This document shows positions 26,789 through 37,143 of a stretch of DNA of 64,000 nucleotides, one piece after another. How positions within the stretch are numbered: the first letter of the stretch is position 1; the number at the start of each line of letters is the position of its first letter. The stretch covers positions 2,800,518 to 2,864,517 of the forward strand of contig NZ_JACBZP010000001.1 in assembly GCF_013409065.1 (NCBI RefSeq), given 5' to 3'. Both the position numbers and the translations under genes were made by a program. Source of the stretch: Spelaeicoccus albus (lineage in GTDB: Bacteria; Actinomycetota; Actinomycetes; Actinomycetales; Brevibacteriaceae). The notes under the pieces were generated by a model. That model had not been told where the DNA came from and made no database searches. It saw nothing but the letters and a program-made list of their open reading frames with translations.

Positions 26789-29700
26789 ATGAATATCTCC
26801 GGAACCGATGGATACCTGCGATTTCCGCACGTGCGCGCCGGCCTGCTCACGTTCGTCGCCGAAGACGACCTGTGGCTGGCCGACACTGACGGGTCCGGCG
26901 CGGCCCGCATCCTCAGCCTCGACGCGCCGATCAAGAACCCCCGCATCACCCCGGACGGCCGGTCGATAGTCTTTGGCTGCGTTCAGGGTGCAGCCCCCGA
27001 GATTATGAGACTCGACCTGGCCGGAGGGCCCGTCACGCGCCTGACGTACTGGGGCAACGCCAAGACGGCGATGCGGGGCTTTACCCCCGGCGGTGACGCG
27101 ACGGTCATCAGCGCGTGGGCCGAACCCAACGCGCGCGAGCCGGTGGCCTGGGCCGTGCCCCTGGACGGAGCGGCGGCGCGTCGCCGCGGGTTCGGCCCCA
27201 TGGAAGGCATTGCCGAAGAGGACGGACTGATCGTCTTGTCGACGGCGCTCTCGCGCGAGCCCGGCTGGTGGAAACGATATCGCGGCGGCACAGCCGGCCG
27301 GTTATGGCGCGGCACCAGCGAGGACGGCGAATTCACGCGCCTGGTGCCCGAGGTTGACGGAAACCTCACCGATGCCATGATCGTGGGTGACCGAATCGCT
27401 TTCTTATCCGATCACGAGGGGTACGGAAACCTGTACTCGGTCGATGCGGACGGCACCGGACTGCGCCGACATACTGATTTCGACGGGTTCTATGCCCGTC
27501 ACGCCTCGACGGACGGCACCCGGGTGACGTTCGAAAACGCCGGCAGACTGTACATGCTGGAATCACTGGACGCCGAAGCGGAGCCGCTGTCCGTCCGGCT
27601 GCCAAGCGGCGGAGGCATGATCCGACGTCGCCGAATCGACGCGGCAGCGCACCTGGGCGATGTTCGGCCGGATGCGAGCGGGCGGGCCAGCGCGGTCGAG
27701 GTGCACGGCACCGTGCACTGGCTGACCCACCGTGACGGTCCGTCGCAGGTCCTCGAGGCGGAAGACGGCGTCCGGTCCCGAATGGCACGACCGGTCGGGT
27801 CTGACGCCGTGATCTGGGTGTCCGACGAGGGCGGCGAGGAATCTCTTCGCCTGGCCCGGCGATTGCAGCCGGCGGAGCACACGGTTGCCGAGGTTCCGGG
27901 CGGGCCGGTGCGCTATTGCGCCATCGAGGTCTCGGCCGGGGTGCCGGAGGCCGGACAGCCGGTGACGCTGGCCGTCACGACCGAGCAAGGCTCCACGTAC
28001 CTGGCGGACGTCGACGACGACCTCCGCGTCGGGAGCTGGCGGGAGATCGTAGCGAGCGCGTCACCGGTCGAGCAGCTCGCCTTCAGCCCGGACGGCGCTT
28101 GGCTGGCGTTCGTCGATCCGGTCGACAACGAGGGCCGCGGATTTCTGTCGCTGGCCGATGTGAGGACCGGCGCCGTCACCCGGATCACCGATGGGGCGTA
28201 CCGCGAGCATTCGCCGGTGTTCACGCGGGATGGGAAATACCTGGCGTTCTTGTCCGATCGGAGCCTTGACCCGACGTACGACGCCCAGCGGTTCGACCTG
28301 GGCTTCCCGGCATCAACGAAGCCGTATCTTGTGGCATTGGCCGCCGGTACGCCGTCCCCGTTCGGAGCGGCTGTTGAGGGGCGCGCTCCCGCCGGCGGCC
28401 CGGATTCCACGGCCGGGAGCTCTTCGGCGAACCCGGCCGCCGAGAAGACGCCGGCAACCGACTCTCCTCGGCCGCGCACGATCGTCGACGTGGACGGACT
28501 CGGCGACCGCATGTTCCCGGCACCGGTCGACCAGGGAGTGCTGGGGGACTTGCTGGCGGCGCCCGGCGCGTTGCTGTGGATCCGGCGCACTGTGGCAGGC
28601 ACGACCGGCGACGGACAATCGGCGCCGGGCGAACCGACGGCGACCGGCCCGGTGCTCCGGTTGGATCTCGGCAGCGGCAAATGCGACACGGTGCACGACG
28701 ACGCGGACAGTATCCGTGCGAGCGGGGACGGCACGCGCATGGTCGTGCGCGGCGCCGAGAAGGTCCGGGTGATGCCGACGTCGGGCAAGGTTGACGATGA
28801 TTCACCCGACAAGGTCACGCTTGACGTCGAAAGGATCCGACTCGACATCGACCCGCGTTCGGCGTGGCGGCAGGCATTCGACGAGGATTGGCGATTGATT
28901 CGCGACTTCTTCTGGATCGACGATCATGGCGGTGTCGATTGGCCGGCCGTTCACGGCGCGTACCGCCCGCTGATCGAACGCATCGGCAGCGACGACGACC
29001 TTGTCGACGTGCTGTGGGAGATTCACGGCGAGCTCGGCAGCTCGCACGCGTACGTGATGCCGCAGCCGGCCACGAGCGACCGCGAAGGCGTACAAGGCCT
29101 GTTGGGGGCCGACTACGAGCAGACCGTTGACGGCTGGGTGGTCGCGACGATCTTGTCGAGCGAGTCGTCCGATCCGCTGGCGATGTCCCCGTTGCGAGCT
29201 GCCGGCACGGACGTTCGCGAGGGCGACGTACTGGTGAGCATCGATGGTCGGCCGGTGGACCATCGAGGGCCGAACGCCCTGTTGACCGGTGCGGCCGGAA
29301 AACCCGTGCTGCTCGGCGTCCGGCGCCCGGCCGATCATGCCGGCGAGGGCGCCGAGAAGGCCCCGACCCGCAGCACGGTTGCCGTGCCGATCGGCAGCGA
29401 GGCGCGCCTGCGCTATCAGCAATGGGTGAAGCGCAACCGGGCGCGCGTCGTCGAAAGCTCGCACGGCGCGTTCGGCTACCTGCACGTGCCGGACATGGTT
29501 GCCACCGGATGGGCGCAGCTGCATCGTGGTCTGCATACGGAAATGGCGAAGGCCGGCGTGATCGTCGACGTACGCGGCAACAGCGGCGGCCACACCTCGC
29601 AGCTCGTCGCCGACCTGATAGGCCACCGGATCGATGCGTGGACGACGATCCGGCACGGCGATCCCAACCCGTATCCGGCCGATTCTCCGCGCGGCCCCGT

Positions 29701-30103
29701 CGTGATAGTCACCGATGAATTCGCCGGGTCGGACGGCGACATCATCACCGCCGTCTGCAAGATCCGCGGAATCGGACCCGTCGTCGGTACCCGCACGTGG
29801 GGTGGCGTGATAGGGATCGACGGCCGGTTCACGCTTGCCGACGGGACGGGGGTGACTCAACCGCGCTATTCGTTCTGGTTCGCCGGCGGACTCGGGTGGG
29901 GCGTCGAAAATTACGGCGTCGACCCGGACATCGAAGTCGTATTCGCGCCGCACGATCACAAAGCCGGGCGCGACCCGCAACTCGACCGGGCGCTCAGCGA
30001 ACTCGGGTCACGGGTCGCCGACAATCCCGGAGTGCCGGCGCCGGATCCCCGCTCCCGTCCGAATCGTGCGCCGGGACCGCTGCCGCCGCGCCCGGGCAGC
30101 TGA
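26789..30103 (+). CDS. tri: Tricorn protease homologue
   Basis: A 1104-residue S41-family peptidase that cleaves oligopeptides downstream of the proteasome or Lon. Beta-propeller repeats, e.g. PRITPDGRSIVFG and SPDGAWLAFVDP, fill residues 1-650. A PDZ domain lies near 790-855 and the catalytic part is at about 670-1060. Catalytic residues align as His753 (GSSHAYV), Ser981-Asp982 (GSDGD) and Glu1040 (GVENYGVDPD). A loop of about 90 residues around 520-590 is a Pro/Ala/Gly-rich insertion, and the C-terminus is a Pro/Arg-rich tail. No signal peptide; it acts in the cytoplasm. Confidence 0.92.
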   Translation: MNISGTDGYLRFPHVRAGLLTFVAEDDLWLADTDGSGAARILSLDAPIKNPRITPDGRSIVFGCVQGAAPEIMRLDLAGGPVTRLTYWGNAKTAMRGFTPGGDATVISAWAEPNAREPVAWAVPLDGAAARRRGFGPMEGIAEEDGLIVLSTALSREPGWWKRYRGGTAGRLWRGTSEDGEFTRLVPEVDGNLTDAMIVGDRIAFLSDHEGYGNLYSVDADGTGLRRHTDFDGFYARHASTDGTRVTFENAGRLYMLESLDAEAEPLSVRLPSGGGMIRRRRIDAAAHLGDVRPDASGRASAVEVHGTVHWLTHRDGPSQVLEAEDGVRSRMARPVGSDAVIWVSDEGGEESLRLARRLQPAEHTVAEVPGGPVRYCAIEVSAGVPEAGQPVTLAVTTEQGSTYLADVDDDLRVGSWREIVASASPVEQLAFSPDGAWLAFVDPVDNEGRGFLSLADVRTGAVTRITDGAYREHSPVFTRDGKYLAFLSDRSLDPTYDAQRFDLGFPASTKPYLVALAAGTPSPFGAAVEGRAPAGGPDSTAGSSSANPAAEKTPATDSPRPRTIVDVDGLGDRMFPAPVDQGVLGDLLAAPGALLWIRRTVAGTTGDGQSAPGEPTATGPVLRLDLGSGKCDTVHDDADSIRASGDGTRMVVRGAEKVRVMPTSGKVDDDSPDKVTLDVERIRLDIDPRSAWRQAFDEDWRLIRDFFWIDDHGGVDWPAVHGAYRPLIERIGSDDDLVDVLWEIHGELGSSHAYVMPQPATSDREGVQGLLGADYEQTVDGWVVATILSSESSDPLAMSPLRAAGTDVREGDVLVSIDGRPVDHRGPNALLTGAAGKPVLLGVRRPADHAGEGAEKAPTRSTVAVPIGSEARLRYQQWVKRNRARVVESSHGAFGYLHVPDMVATGWAQLHRGLHTEMAKAGVIVDVRGNSGGHTSQLVADLIGHRIDAWTTIRHGDPNPYPADSPRGPVVIVTDEFAGSDGDIITAVCKIRGIGPVVGTRTWGGVIGIDGRFTLADGTGVTQPRYSFWFAGGLGWGVENYGVDPDIEVVFAPHDHKAGRDPQLDRALSELGSRVADNPGVPAPDPRSRPNRAPGPLPPRPGS

Positions 30104-30142
30104 CCGGCCGGGACAGCACCCGGCCATGCGGCCGGACACGGA

Positions 30143-30176
30143 AAATGGGGCGGTGGCAAATTGCCACCGCCCCATT
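30143..30176. terminator. Perfect 34-nt palindrome between tri and sucB
   Basis: Two perfect 17-bp arms, AAATGGGGCGGTGGCAA and its complement, join without a loop. It lies 39 bp after the tri stop and 15 bp before the sucB stop, in the gap between convergent genes, with AAA/TTT ends. It is probably a bidirectional terminator. It shares the GGTGGC core with the 68-bp family but not its length. Confidence 0.75.
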
Positions 30177-30190
30177 TGCGTGCCGGATTC

Positions 30191-31978
30191 TTAGAGGCCG
30201 AGTTCCGACTCGAACGCGCCTTCTTCCAACCGTGCCTTGATGGTCTGCAGGAATCGGCCGGCGTCCGCACCGTCAACCAGACGGTGATCGTACGTCAGCG
30301 GAAGGTACATCATCGATCGGATAGCGATCGAGTCGTTACCGTCCTGATCCGTCACCACGACCGGGCGCTTGACGATGGCGCCGGTGCCGATGATGCCGAC
30401 CTGAGGCTGGTTGATGATCGGAGTGTCGAACAGAGCGCCGACGCTACCGATGTTCGTGATGGTGAACGTGCCGCCGGACAACTCGTCCGGGCCGATCTTG
30501 CCCGTCCGCGTGCGCTCGGCCAGATCCGTGATCTTGCCGGCGATACCGGCCAGGCTCAGATCCCCGGCATCCCGAATGACCGGGACGAGCAAGCCGCGCT
30601 CGGTGTCGACGGCGACCGCCAAATGCTCCGCATCGAAATACGTGATCTCGTGAGAATCCCCGTCGTAGGCCGCGTTCACCTTCGGGTGGTTCTTCAACGC
30701 TTCGACGACGGCCTTGGCGATGAACGGCAGGAACGAGAGCTTGACGCCCTCGTTTTCCAAGAACTTCGCCTTCGCCTTGGCCCGGAGAGCGGCGACACGG
30801 GTCATGTCGACCTCGACCGTCGACGTCAGCTGGGCCGACACCTCGAGCGATTCCTTCATCCGCTTGGCGATCGTCTGCCGGATGCGCGGCGCCTTTTGGA
30901 CGGTGCCGCGCAACTTGGCGGCTTCGTCGCTGATCGCGGCCGGCGCGGCGGGAGCCTTGGCGCCGGACTTCTGCGCAGCATCGAGCACATCCTGTTTACG
31001 GATTCGGCCGCCGACGCCGGTGCCGGTCAGCGACGACAGATCGACGTTCTTTTCGGCAGCGAGCTTGCGCACGAGCGGCGTGACGTAGCCGCCGCTGTCG
31101 ACCGCGGCACGCGGTGCGGACGACGCGGACTTGGACGAGCCGGCCGCGGACGACGCAGGCTTGGAGGACGGTTCCGGTGCGGGCGCTTGCGGCGCCGGTG
31201 GGGCCGTCTCCTGTTCGACTGCGGCGCTCGGAGCGGCCGGAGCGCTTTCCTGCGGCGCAGCGGGAGCCGGCTCCGGTTCCGGCTCGGGCTCCGGCTCCGG
31301 TTCGGGCTCGGGACTGTCTGCGGCCGGTTCGGAAGCCGAGTCCGCCGGGGCGCCTGAGCCGACGACGGCCAGCGCGGCGCCGACCTCGACAGTCTCGTCT
31401 TCGCTGACCAGAATCTTTTGCACGGTACCGGCCAGCGGCGACGGAATTTCGGTGTCCACCTTGTCGGTCGAGACCTCGAGCAGCGGCTCGTCGACATCGA
31501 CCTGATCGCCGACCTCCTTGAGCCATCGCGTCACGGTGCCTTCCGTGACGCTTTCGCCCAGGGCCGGCATCGTCACTTCGGACCCGTCGTCCGATCCGCC
31601 CTGCTCGGATGAGGCGGACGGCGCTGCGGCTTCGGCTGCGGGCTCTTCGGCTTCCTGTTCCGGCTCGGCGGCCGTGTCGGGCTCTTCGGCTTCCTGCGCC
31701 GGTTCGGCAGCATCGGCCGACCCGCCGTCGTCCGCACCGGAGCCGTCGCCGATCACGGCGAGATCGGCGCCGACCTCGACCGTCTCGTCCTCGTCGGCGA
31801 GGATCTTCTCGACGGTGCCGGCGTACGGCGAGGGGATCTCGGTGTCGACCTTGTCGGTCGACACCTCCAGTAACGGTTCGTCTACCTCGACCTGCTCACC
31901 CACCTGCTTGAGCCATCGTGTCACTGTGCCTTCTGTGACACTTTCGCCAAGTGCAGGCATCTGCACGGAGTTCGACAT
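30191..31978 (-). CDS. sucB: 2-oxoglutarate dehydrogenase E2 (dihydrolipoamide succinyltransferase)
   Basis: A 595-residue E2 subunit with two lipoyl domains (Lys43 and Lys173 in [12 protein letters not shown]), an E3-binding domain ([16 protein letters not shown], about residue 300) and the CoA-acyltransferase domain ending in [14 protein letters not shown] with the catalytic His. The linkers are very acidic and Pro/Glu/Ala-rich, including an [12 protein letters not shown] run. The two lipoyl domains are nearly identical and exactly 130 residues apart, a sign of recent duplication. lpdA lies directly upstream and lipB/lipA within 8 kb. In actinobacteria this protein may serve both pyruvate and 2-oxoglutarate dehydrogenases. 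Confidence 0.92.
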   Translation of the reverse strand: MSNSVQMPALGESVTEGTVTRWLKQVGEQVEVDEPLLEVSTDKVDTEIPSPYAGTVEKILADEDETVEVGADLAVIGDGSGADDGGSADAAEPAQEAEEPDTAAEPEQEAEEPAAEAAAPSASSEQGGSDDGSEVTMPALGESVTEGTVTRWLKEVGDQVDVDEPLLEVSTDKVDTEIPSPLAGTVQKILVSEDETVEVGAALAVVGSGAPADSASEPAADSPEPEPEPEPEPEPEPAPAAPQESAPAAPSAAVEQETAPPAPQAPAPEPSSKPASSAAGSSKSASSAPRAAVDSGGYVTPLVRKLAAEKNVDLSSLTGTGVGGRIRKQDVLDAAQKSGAKAPAAPAAISDEAAKLRGTVQKAPRIRQTIAKRMKESLEVSAQLTSTVEVDMTRVAALRAKAKAKFLENEGVKLSFLPFIAKAVVEALKNHPKVNAAYDGDSHEITYFDAEHLAVAVDTERGLLVPVIRDAGDLSLAGIAGKITDLAERTRTGKIGPDELSGGTFTITNIGSVGALFDTPIINQPQVGIIGTGAIVKRPVVVTDQDGNDSIAIRSMMYLPLTYDHRLVDGADAGRFLQTIKARLEEGAFESELGL

Positions 31979-32009
31979 CTTTTTACCGTCTCTCCTTTAT
32001 CGGGTGAAT

Positions 32010-33407
32010 TTACGCGTGGAAGTGGAGTGGTTTGCCCGCCAATGCGAGGTTAGCCTCACCCATGGCTTCCGTCTGCGTGGGGTGTGCATGGATCAGCTGG
32101 GCGACCTCCTCGGGGAACGCCTCCCAGTTGACGATGAGCTGGCTTTCGCCTGCTTGTTCGCTCATGCGCGCGCCGATCGCGTGCACGCCGACGACGGGGC
32201 CGTCCTTTTCGCGAACGAGCTTGACGAACCCGTTGGTTTTCAAAATGACGCTCTTGCCGTTGCCGCCCAAACCGTATTCGAGCGATTCGACACTGTCGTC
32301 GCCGAACTTCTCCTTGGCCTGCTTTTCGCTGAGACCGACCGAGGTGATCTCCGGCTCGCAGTACGTCACGCGCGGGATGCCTGTCTCGTCGATCGGTGCC
32401 GGCTTCAGCCCGGCAATCTCCTCGGCGACGAAAATGCCCTGGCCAAAGCCACGGTGGGCAAGCTGCAGGCCCGGGACGATGTCGCCAACGGCGTAGATGT
32501 TGCCGACGCCGGTGTGCAATCGCTCGTCGGTGATGACGAATCCGCGATCCATGGTGATGCCGGCTTCTTCGTATCCGAGATCCCCGGTGACCGGGCCGCG
32601 CCCGACCGCGACCAGCAGCAGATCGGCTTCGACGGTCTTGCCGTCTTCAAGCGAGACCTTCACGCCGTTGTCGTCTTGTTCGACGGACTTGAAGCGGACG
32701 CCGACGTGCGAGTTGATCTTGCGCTTGCGGAACGCGCGCTCCAGCGTCTTCGACACCGCCTCGTCCTCGAGCGGAGCCAAATGCGGCAGAGCTTCGATGA
32801 TTGTGACGTCGGCGCCGAAGGACTTCCAGACACTTGCGAATTCGACGCCGATGACGCCGCCGCCCAGGACCGCTACGCGTTCGGGCACGTAATCCAGCTG
32901 GAGGGCCTGCTCGGACGTGATGACGCGTCCGCCGATCTCCAGGCCCGGCAGCGACTTCGAGTAGGAGCCGGTCGCCAGCACGATGTTCTTGCCCGTGTAG
33001 GTGGCCGTGCCGTCGTCACCCGTCACTTCAATGGTGTCGGTACCGGTCAACTTGCCGGCGCCCGCGATGAACGTGACTCCGCGCGATTTCACCAGCCCCT
33101 GCAAGCCCTTGTAATTGCGGGTGATGACGTCTGTCTTGAATTTGTTCACACCGGCCATGTCGATGCCGTCAAAGGAGGCCTTGACGCCGAACGATTCGGC
33201 ATCCTTGGCCGCGTCCGCGACTTCGGCTGCGTGCAGGAGGGTCTTGGTGGGGATGCAGCCGCGGTGCAGACACGTTCCGCCCAGTTCGGCCTTTTCGATG
33301 AGCCCGACATTCAGCCCCAGCTCGGCGCCCCGGAGCGCGGCTGCGTAACCGCCGCTTCCGCTACCGAGAATGAGTAGATCGAATTCCTGGCTTCCGTTGT
33401 CGCTCAC
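32010..33407 (-). CDS. lpdA: Dihydrolipoyl dehydrogenase (E3)
   Basis: A 465-residue FAD enzyme that reoxidises dihydrolipoyl groups and reduces NAD. It has the FAD motif ILGSGSGGYAAAL, the redox cysteines in GGTCLHRGCIPTKT, the NAD motif VLGGGVIGVEFAS and the C-terminal HAHPTQTE with the catalytic His and Glu. It starts at GTG and lies 31 bp upstream of sucB, so lpdA-sucB form an operon. It also supports glycine cleavage and pyruvate dehydrogenase. Confidence 0.94.
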   Translation of the reverse strand: MSDNGSQEFDLLILGSGSGGYAAALRGAELGLNVGLIEKAELGGTCLHRGCIPTKTLLHAAEVADAAKDAESFGVKASFDGIDMAGVNKFKTDVITRNYKGLQGLVKSRGVTFIAGAGKLTGTDTIEVTGDDGTATYTGKNIVLATGSYSKSLPGLEIGGRVITSEQALQLDYVPERVAVLGGGVIGVEFASVWKSFGADVTIIEALPHLAPLEDEAVSKTLERAFRKRKINSHVGVRFKSVEQDDNGVKVSLEDGKTVEADLLLVAVGRGPVTGDLGYEEAGITMDRGFVITDERLHTGVGNIYAVGDIVPGLQLAHRGFGQGIFVAEEIAGLKPAPIDETGIPRVTYCEPEITSVGLSEKQAKEKFGDDSVESLEYGLGGNGKSVILKTNGFVKLVREKDGPVVGVHAIGARMSEQAGESQLIVNWEAFPEEVAQLIHAHPTQTEAMGEANLALAGKPLHFHA

Positions 33408-33644
33408 GCAGTCGCTCCCTAGTATTGAGACTGATTACTGAGCCTATCTTTTCACTATCCGATTCAACTTGTGCAAGTCTCGGGTTGTTCGACTGGTCAC
33501 AACTTCGCAAAGAACTCCTACCGTCTCGGCGTGCGTTTCGAAAGGCCGCGGCGGGAAATGCGCGGCTCCGGCTTTTCGCCGAATAGCCGAAATGCGCCCC
33601 GTACCGGATAATCGAGGCAAAGCAATAAACATGGTGGGAGACAT

Positions 33645-34037
33645 ATGAGCCGACTTGCCAGACGCCTCCGCGGACTGATGCGCCGCAAGAAGGCGCCGGA
33701 CCTGTCGACCGGCAACGCGGCGCCGAATCCTCGGCAAGCGGCAAAGGAGCGACGCGAGGCAACGGTTTCGTACGTTCGCGACTTCATTCGTACCCGGGTG
33801 GGCGTTGAAGCCTACATTGAACCGGCGACTGCCGCGACGTCGGCGACCCTCTTGCTGATCGCGACGACGGGGGAGTGGACGAGGCGCGCCGTGCCGAGCG
33901 AAGAGGCCGGATGGATGCTGGCGCGCGATATGGAGATCCCGGTGTACGACGTGTTGAAGACGGGATATCCGCCGCGGATGCGGGCCTGGACCCGGCGGCG
34001 CCGCGGCGAGGCGCGGCGCCGGCCGGGCGGCCGATAG
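33645..34037 (+). CDS. Uncharacterised basic actinobacterial protein
   Basis: A 130-residue protein with a GGGAG ribosome-binding site. The N-terminus (MSRLARRLRGLMRRKK) and C-terminus (RAWTRRRRGEARRRPGGR) are strongly basic; the middle, EAYIEPATAATSATLLLIATTGEWTRR, is hydrophobic with a likely beta-sheet core. It is a conserved but unnamed protein between lpdA and pepA in related genomes, from memory. No motif suggests a function. Nucleic-acid binding is possible from the charge. It ends 8 bp from the convergent pepA stop. Confidence 0.7.
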   Translation: MSRLARRLRGLMRRKKAPDLSTGNAAPNPRQAAKERREATVSYVRDFIRTRVGVEAYIEPATAATSATLLLIATTGEWTRRAVPSEEAGWMLARDMEIPVYDVLKTGYPPRMRAWTRRRRGEARRRPGGR

Positions 34038-34044
34038 CGGGCGG

Positions 34045-35607
34045 TCAGCCCGCCGCGATGTCTTCGGCCAAGCTGACAAGGGTACGCACCGGCACCCCGG
34101 TGCCTTCCTTACCCGTGTAGCCGAACGGCGCGCCGGCGTTGAACGCCGGCCCGGCGATATCGAGGTGTGCCCACGGGATCCTCGGGGCATCGGTGCCCTT
34201 TTCCCGCACCTTCTTTCCGCCCACGGGGCCGATGAACTCCTTCAGGAACAAGCCGGCGACGAGCATGCCGCCGAACTTGGTGCCGACATTGGCAATATCG
34301 GCGGTCTGCGAATCCAATCCTTCCCGCAATTCGACGGGCAACGGCATTGGCCAGAATTGCTCGCCGGCGCGCTGAGCGGCGGCAACAACCTGGGAGCGCA
34401 GCGCGTCGTCGCCCATCACGCCCGACACCTTGTCGCCCAAGGCGACCATTTGGGCGCCCGTTAGCGTCGCGACATCCAGCACGACGTCCGGATTTTCATC
34501 GGTCGCCGCCACAAGCGCGTCGGCCATGACGAGCCGGCCCTCGGCGTCCGTATTGAGCACTTCGACGGTCTTGCCGCCGTGCATGCGCAGCACGTCCGAG
34601 GGTCGCTGCGCTGCGCCGCCCGGCATGTTCTCGGCAATTGCCAGCCAGGCGGTGACCCGCACGGGCAGGCCGAGATCGGCAACGGCAAGCACCGACTCGA
34701 ACGCGGCGGCCGCGCCGCCCATATCGTCTTTCATGGCTTCCATGCCGGCGGCCGGCTTCAGTGAGATTCCGCCCGAATCGAAGGTGATTCCCTTCCCGAC
34801 CACGGCGATGTGCTTCGAGGCCTTGGCCGGCGCGTAGTCGACCTTGACGAGGCGAGGAGGACGGACCGAACCCTGACCGACGCCGAGGATGCCGCCGAAG
34901 CCTTCCTTGGCCAGTTGATTCTCGTCCATGACCGTCACCGTGACGTTCCGCCCCTTGGCGGCGGAACGGACCGAGTCGGCAAACGACGCGGGGTAGAGGT
35001 CGGACGGCGGCCGGTTCACGAGGTCGCGGGCGCCATGCACTGCGCGCGCCACCACCAGTGCCCGGTCGACGGCGGCCCGGGCGGTCTTGTGCCGACCCGC
35101 CGGGCTGACCACTGTCACGGAAGAGACCGGAGCGGAGGAATCGCTTCCGGTCTTGAACTGCCGGAACGCGTAGGCACCGATCAAGGCGCCTTCGGCGATC
35201 GCGCCGACCGCGCCGGCATCCGGGGCCGGCAGGGCGAACGCCACGGACGTCGTCCCGCCCAGTGCGCGCGCGGCGGCACCGGCAGCTCGGCGGAGTTTTT
35301 CCCGAGCCTCGTCGCGACCGTCGTCGGTCTCGAGCGCGGAGGCGTCGAAGTCGCCAAGACCGATGCCGAGCACCGATCCGGCCGACACGGCGTCCGGCGC
35401 CGGAATCCGATGCGTCTTCTCGGCGGCCGCTGTGGCGCCCACGGCTTTCAGCCCGGCCGTGACGGCCTCGCAGGCCTTCTTCGGAAGTCCTGCGTCAACG
35501 AGTTCGACGACGCCGTCGCGGCCGGCCGTCAGGCCGACCACCAACGTGTCGGCCGATACCGATTTGGGGTCTTTGGCGGATACTGCGGCTTGCATGTCAA
35601 CACTCAC
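34045..35607 (-). CDS. pepA: Leucyl aminopeptidase (M17)
   Basis: A 520-residue zinc/manganese aminopeptidase. The active-site motifs are [26 protein letters not shown] and [14 protein letters not shown]. The start at GTG 35607 is preferred because a GAGGA ribosome-binding site lies 13 bp upstream of it and about 25 bp from the alternative ATG at 35595. The Ala-rich N-terminal domain (about 170 residues) is usual for the family. It overlaps no gene and is divergent from pyrD. Confidence 0.92.
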   Translation of the reverse strand: MSVDMQAAVSAKDPKSVSADTLVVGLTAGRDGVVELVDAGLPKKACEAVTAGLKAVGATAAAEKTHRIPAPDAVSAGSVLGIGLGDFDASALETDDGRDEAREKLRRAAGAAARALGGTTSVAFALPAPDAGAVGAIAEGALIGAYAFRQFKTGSDSSAPVSSVTVVSPAGRHKTARAAVDRALVVARAVHGARDLVNRPPSDLYPASFADSVRSAAKGRNVTVTVMDENQLAKEGFGGILGVGQGSVRPPRLVKVDYAPAKASKHIAVVGKGITFDSGGISLKPAAGMEAMKDDMGGAAAAFESVLAVADLGLPVRVTAWLAIAENMPGGAAQRPSDVLRMHGGKTVEVLNTDAEGRLVMADALVAATDENPDVVLDVATLTGAQMVALGDKVSGVMGDDALRSQVVAAAQRAGEQFWPMPLPVELREGLDSQTADIANVGTKFGGMLVAGLFLKEFIGPVGGKKVREKGTDAPRIPWAHLDIAGPAFNAGAPFGYTGKEGTGVPVRTLVSLAEDIAAG

Positions 35608-35737
35608 GGGTAATTCGATGTCCTCTCGCGGTTGGGGTGTCAAAACGATGCTAGCGTGTCGGCGAATTCGCCGGGAAAAGAAGCAAAGCGATAACGGCCT
35701 CGGGCGGCGGTGGAGAAGTTCAGTAAGGTGGGTTGTT

Positions 35738-36868
35738 GTGTACGAATACGTTTTTCGCTTCGGATTTTCCTGGATGGACGCCGAACTGGCCCATCGAATA
35801 GGCTTTGGCGCCATCCGGCTCGCCGACGGGGTTCCCACGGCCCGTCGGCAATTGCGCCGACACTCGATCCGGCGTTCGCATGCGCGGGTTCGGGCTCTCG
35901 GATTGGACTTCCCGTCGGTATTCGGCTTGGCGGCCGGTTTCGATAAGAACGGGGTCGGCGTGCGTGCTCTCGCGTCGCTGGGTTTCGGCCACATCGAGGT
36001 GGGCACCGTCACGGCACGTCCTCAGCCCGGTAATCCCAAGCCCCGGCTGTTCCGGTTGCCGGACGACCGTGCGGTCGTCAACCGGATGGGGTTCAACAAT
36101 GTCGGTGCCGCCGAAGTCGCGCGCAATCTGGCGCGTGCGCGCACTGCACTGGCCGAGTATCCGCGCGCTTCGCGTCCCATCATCGGCGTGAACATCGGCA
36201 AGTCGAAGGTCGTACCGCTGTCCGAAGCCGTCGACGATTACGTCGAAAGCACTACTATCCTGGCGCCGCTGGCGGACTATCTGGTGATCAACGTGTCGTC
36301 GCCCAATACCCCGGGCCTACGCGATCTGCAGTCGGTGGAATCGCTGCGTCCGCTCATTTCCGCAGTGCGCGCAACCGCGGACGCCGTGGCGCCCAGCCCG
36401 CGCAGTTCGCTGGGCCACGTGCCGTTGCTCGTGAAGATCGCGCCCGATCTCGCCGACGACGATGTGAAGGCGATCGCCGACCTGGCTGTTGAGCTCGGCG
36501 TGGACGGGCTCATCGCCGCCAACACGACTGTCAGCCGTGCCGGACTGAGATCCGGCGGCGACGAGATATCCGACGCAGGCGACGGCGGATTGTCCGGCGA
36601 ACCGCTGCGTGCCCGCGCCGTGGAAATCCTGAAAATGCTGCGCGAGCACACCGGCGACAAACTCACCCTTGTCTCGGTCGGCGGCGTGACCGACGCCGAC
36701 GACGTCGACGAACGGATCGTCGCCGGCGCCACGCTCGTGCAGGGATATACCGGTTTTTTGTACGAAGGGCCGTTCTGGGCCTCGCGCATCGTCAAGGGCG
36801 TATCGGCCAATCCGACGAGCCGGCCGGGCCGGCGCCGCGACGGCGGCGTGCACGAGGAGGAATCGTGA
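35738..36868 (+). CDS. pyrD: Quinone-dependent dihydroorotate dehydrogenase
   Basis: A 376-residue class 2 dihydroorotate dehydrogenase, which oxidises dihydroorotate to orotate and passes electrons to quinone at the membrane. It has [18 protein letters not shown], the catalytic-base region [21 protein letters not shown] and ANTTVSR motifs. The start is GTG 35738 with an AAGGTGG sequence 6 bp before it; a longer open frame upstream is not supported. The stop overlaps the start of the next small gene (GTGA). This class fits the aerobic respiratory chain in the window. Confidence 0.92.
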   Translation: MYEYVFRFGFSWMDAELAHRIGFGAIRLADGVPTARRQLRRHSIRRSHARVRALGLDFPSVFGLAAGFDKNGVGVRALASLGFGHIEVGTVTARPQPGNPKPRLFRLPDDRAVVNRMGFNNVGAAEVARNLARARTALAEYPRASRPIIGVNIGKSKVVPLSEAVDDYVESTTILAPLADYLVINVSSPNTPGLRDLQSVESLRPLISAVRATADAVAPSPRSSLGHVPLLVKIAPDLADDDVKAIADLAVELGVDGLIAANTTVSRAGLRSGGDEISDAGDGGLSGEPLRARAVEILKMLREHTGDKLTLVSVGGVTDADDVDERIVAGATLVQGYTGFLYEGPFWASRIVKGVSANPTSRPGRRRDGGVHEEES

Positions 36869-37113
36869 GCGACGCATTCGAGTGGGACGTCGTCGAACTC
36901 GACGACGGAATTACCCGCGAGGAGGCGCTCCGCGCGCTCGGCAACGAACGCCCGGGCGAGTCCGGCGAGTGGACGCGGTTTGCCGGGCGGGCCGAGGCCG
37001 AGGAATTTCTCGGCGAGAATTGGCGACGCCTGGCGTCGGCCGGCGTCCGGTCGGTGCGGCTGCTTCGCGCCGGCGCCCCGGTTGCGCTCGTGACGCTTGC
37101 GGCAGGAGAGTAA
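36865..37113 (+). CDS. Small hypothetical protein coupled to pyrD
   Basis: An 82-residue protein whose GTG start overlaps the pyrD stop by four bases. It is acidic, with [21 protein letters not shown] and a C-terminal [18 protein letters not shown] that reads as an alpha/beta fold. I do not recognise the family. Coding is supported by the overlap, the length and the codon use, which is like that of its neighbours. Translation coupled to pyrD suggests a linked role, but this is only context. Confidence 0.65.
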   Translation: MSDAFEWDVVELDDGITREEALRALGNERPGESGEWTRFAGRAEAEEFLGENWRRLASAGVRSVRLLRAGAPVALVTLAAGE

Positions 37114-37143
37114 CCGCCGGTCGATAACCCCGGTGCCGGCCCG

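Noticed and set aside
31518-33377. 619-aa + strand open frame over sucB and lpdA
   Set aside because: It is antisense to lpdA and sucB, which hold complete motifs and domain order.
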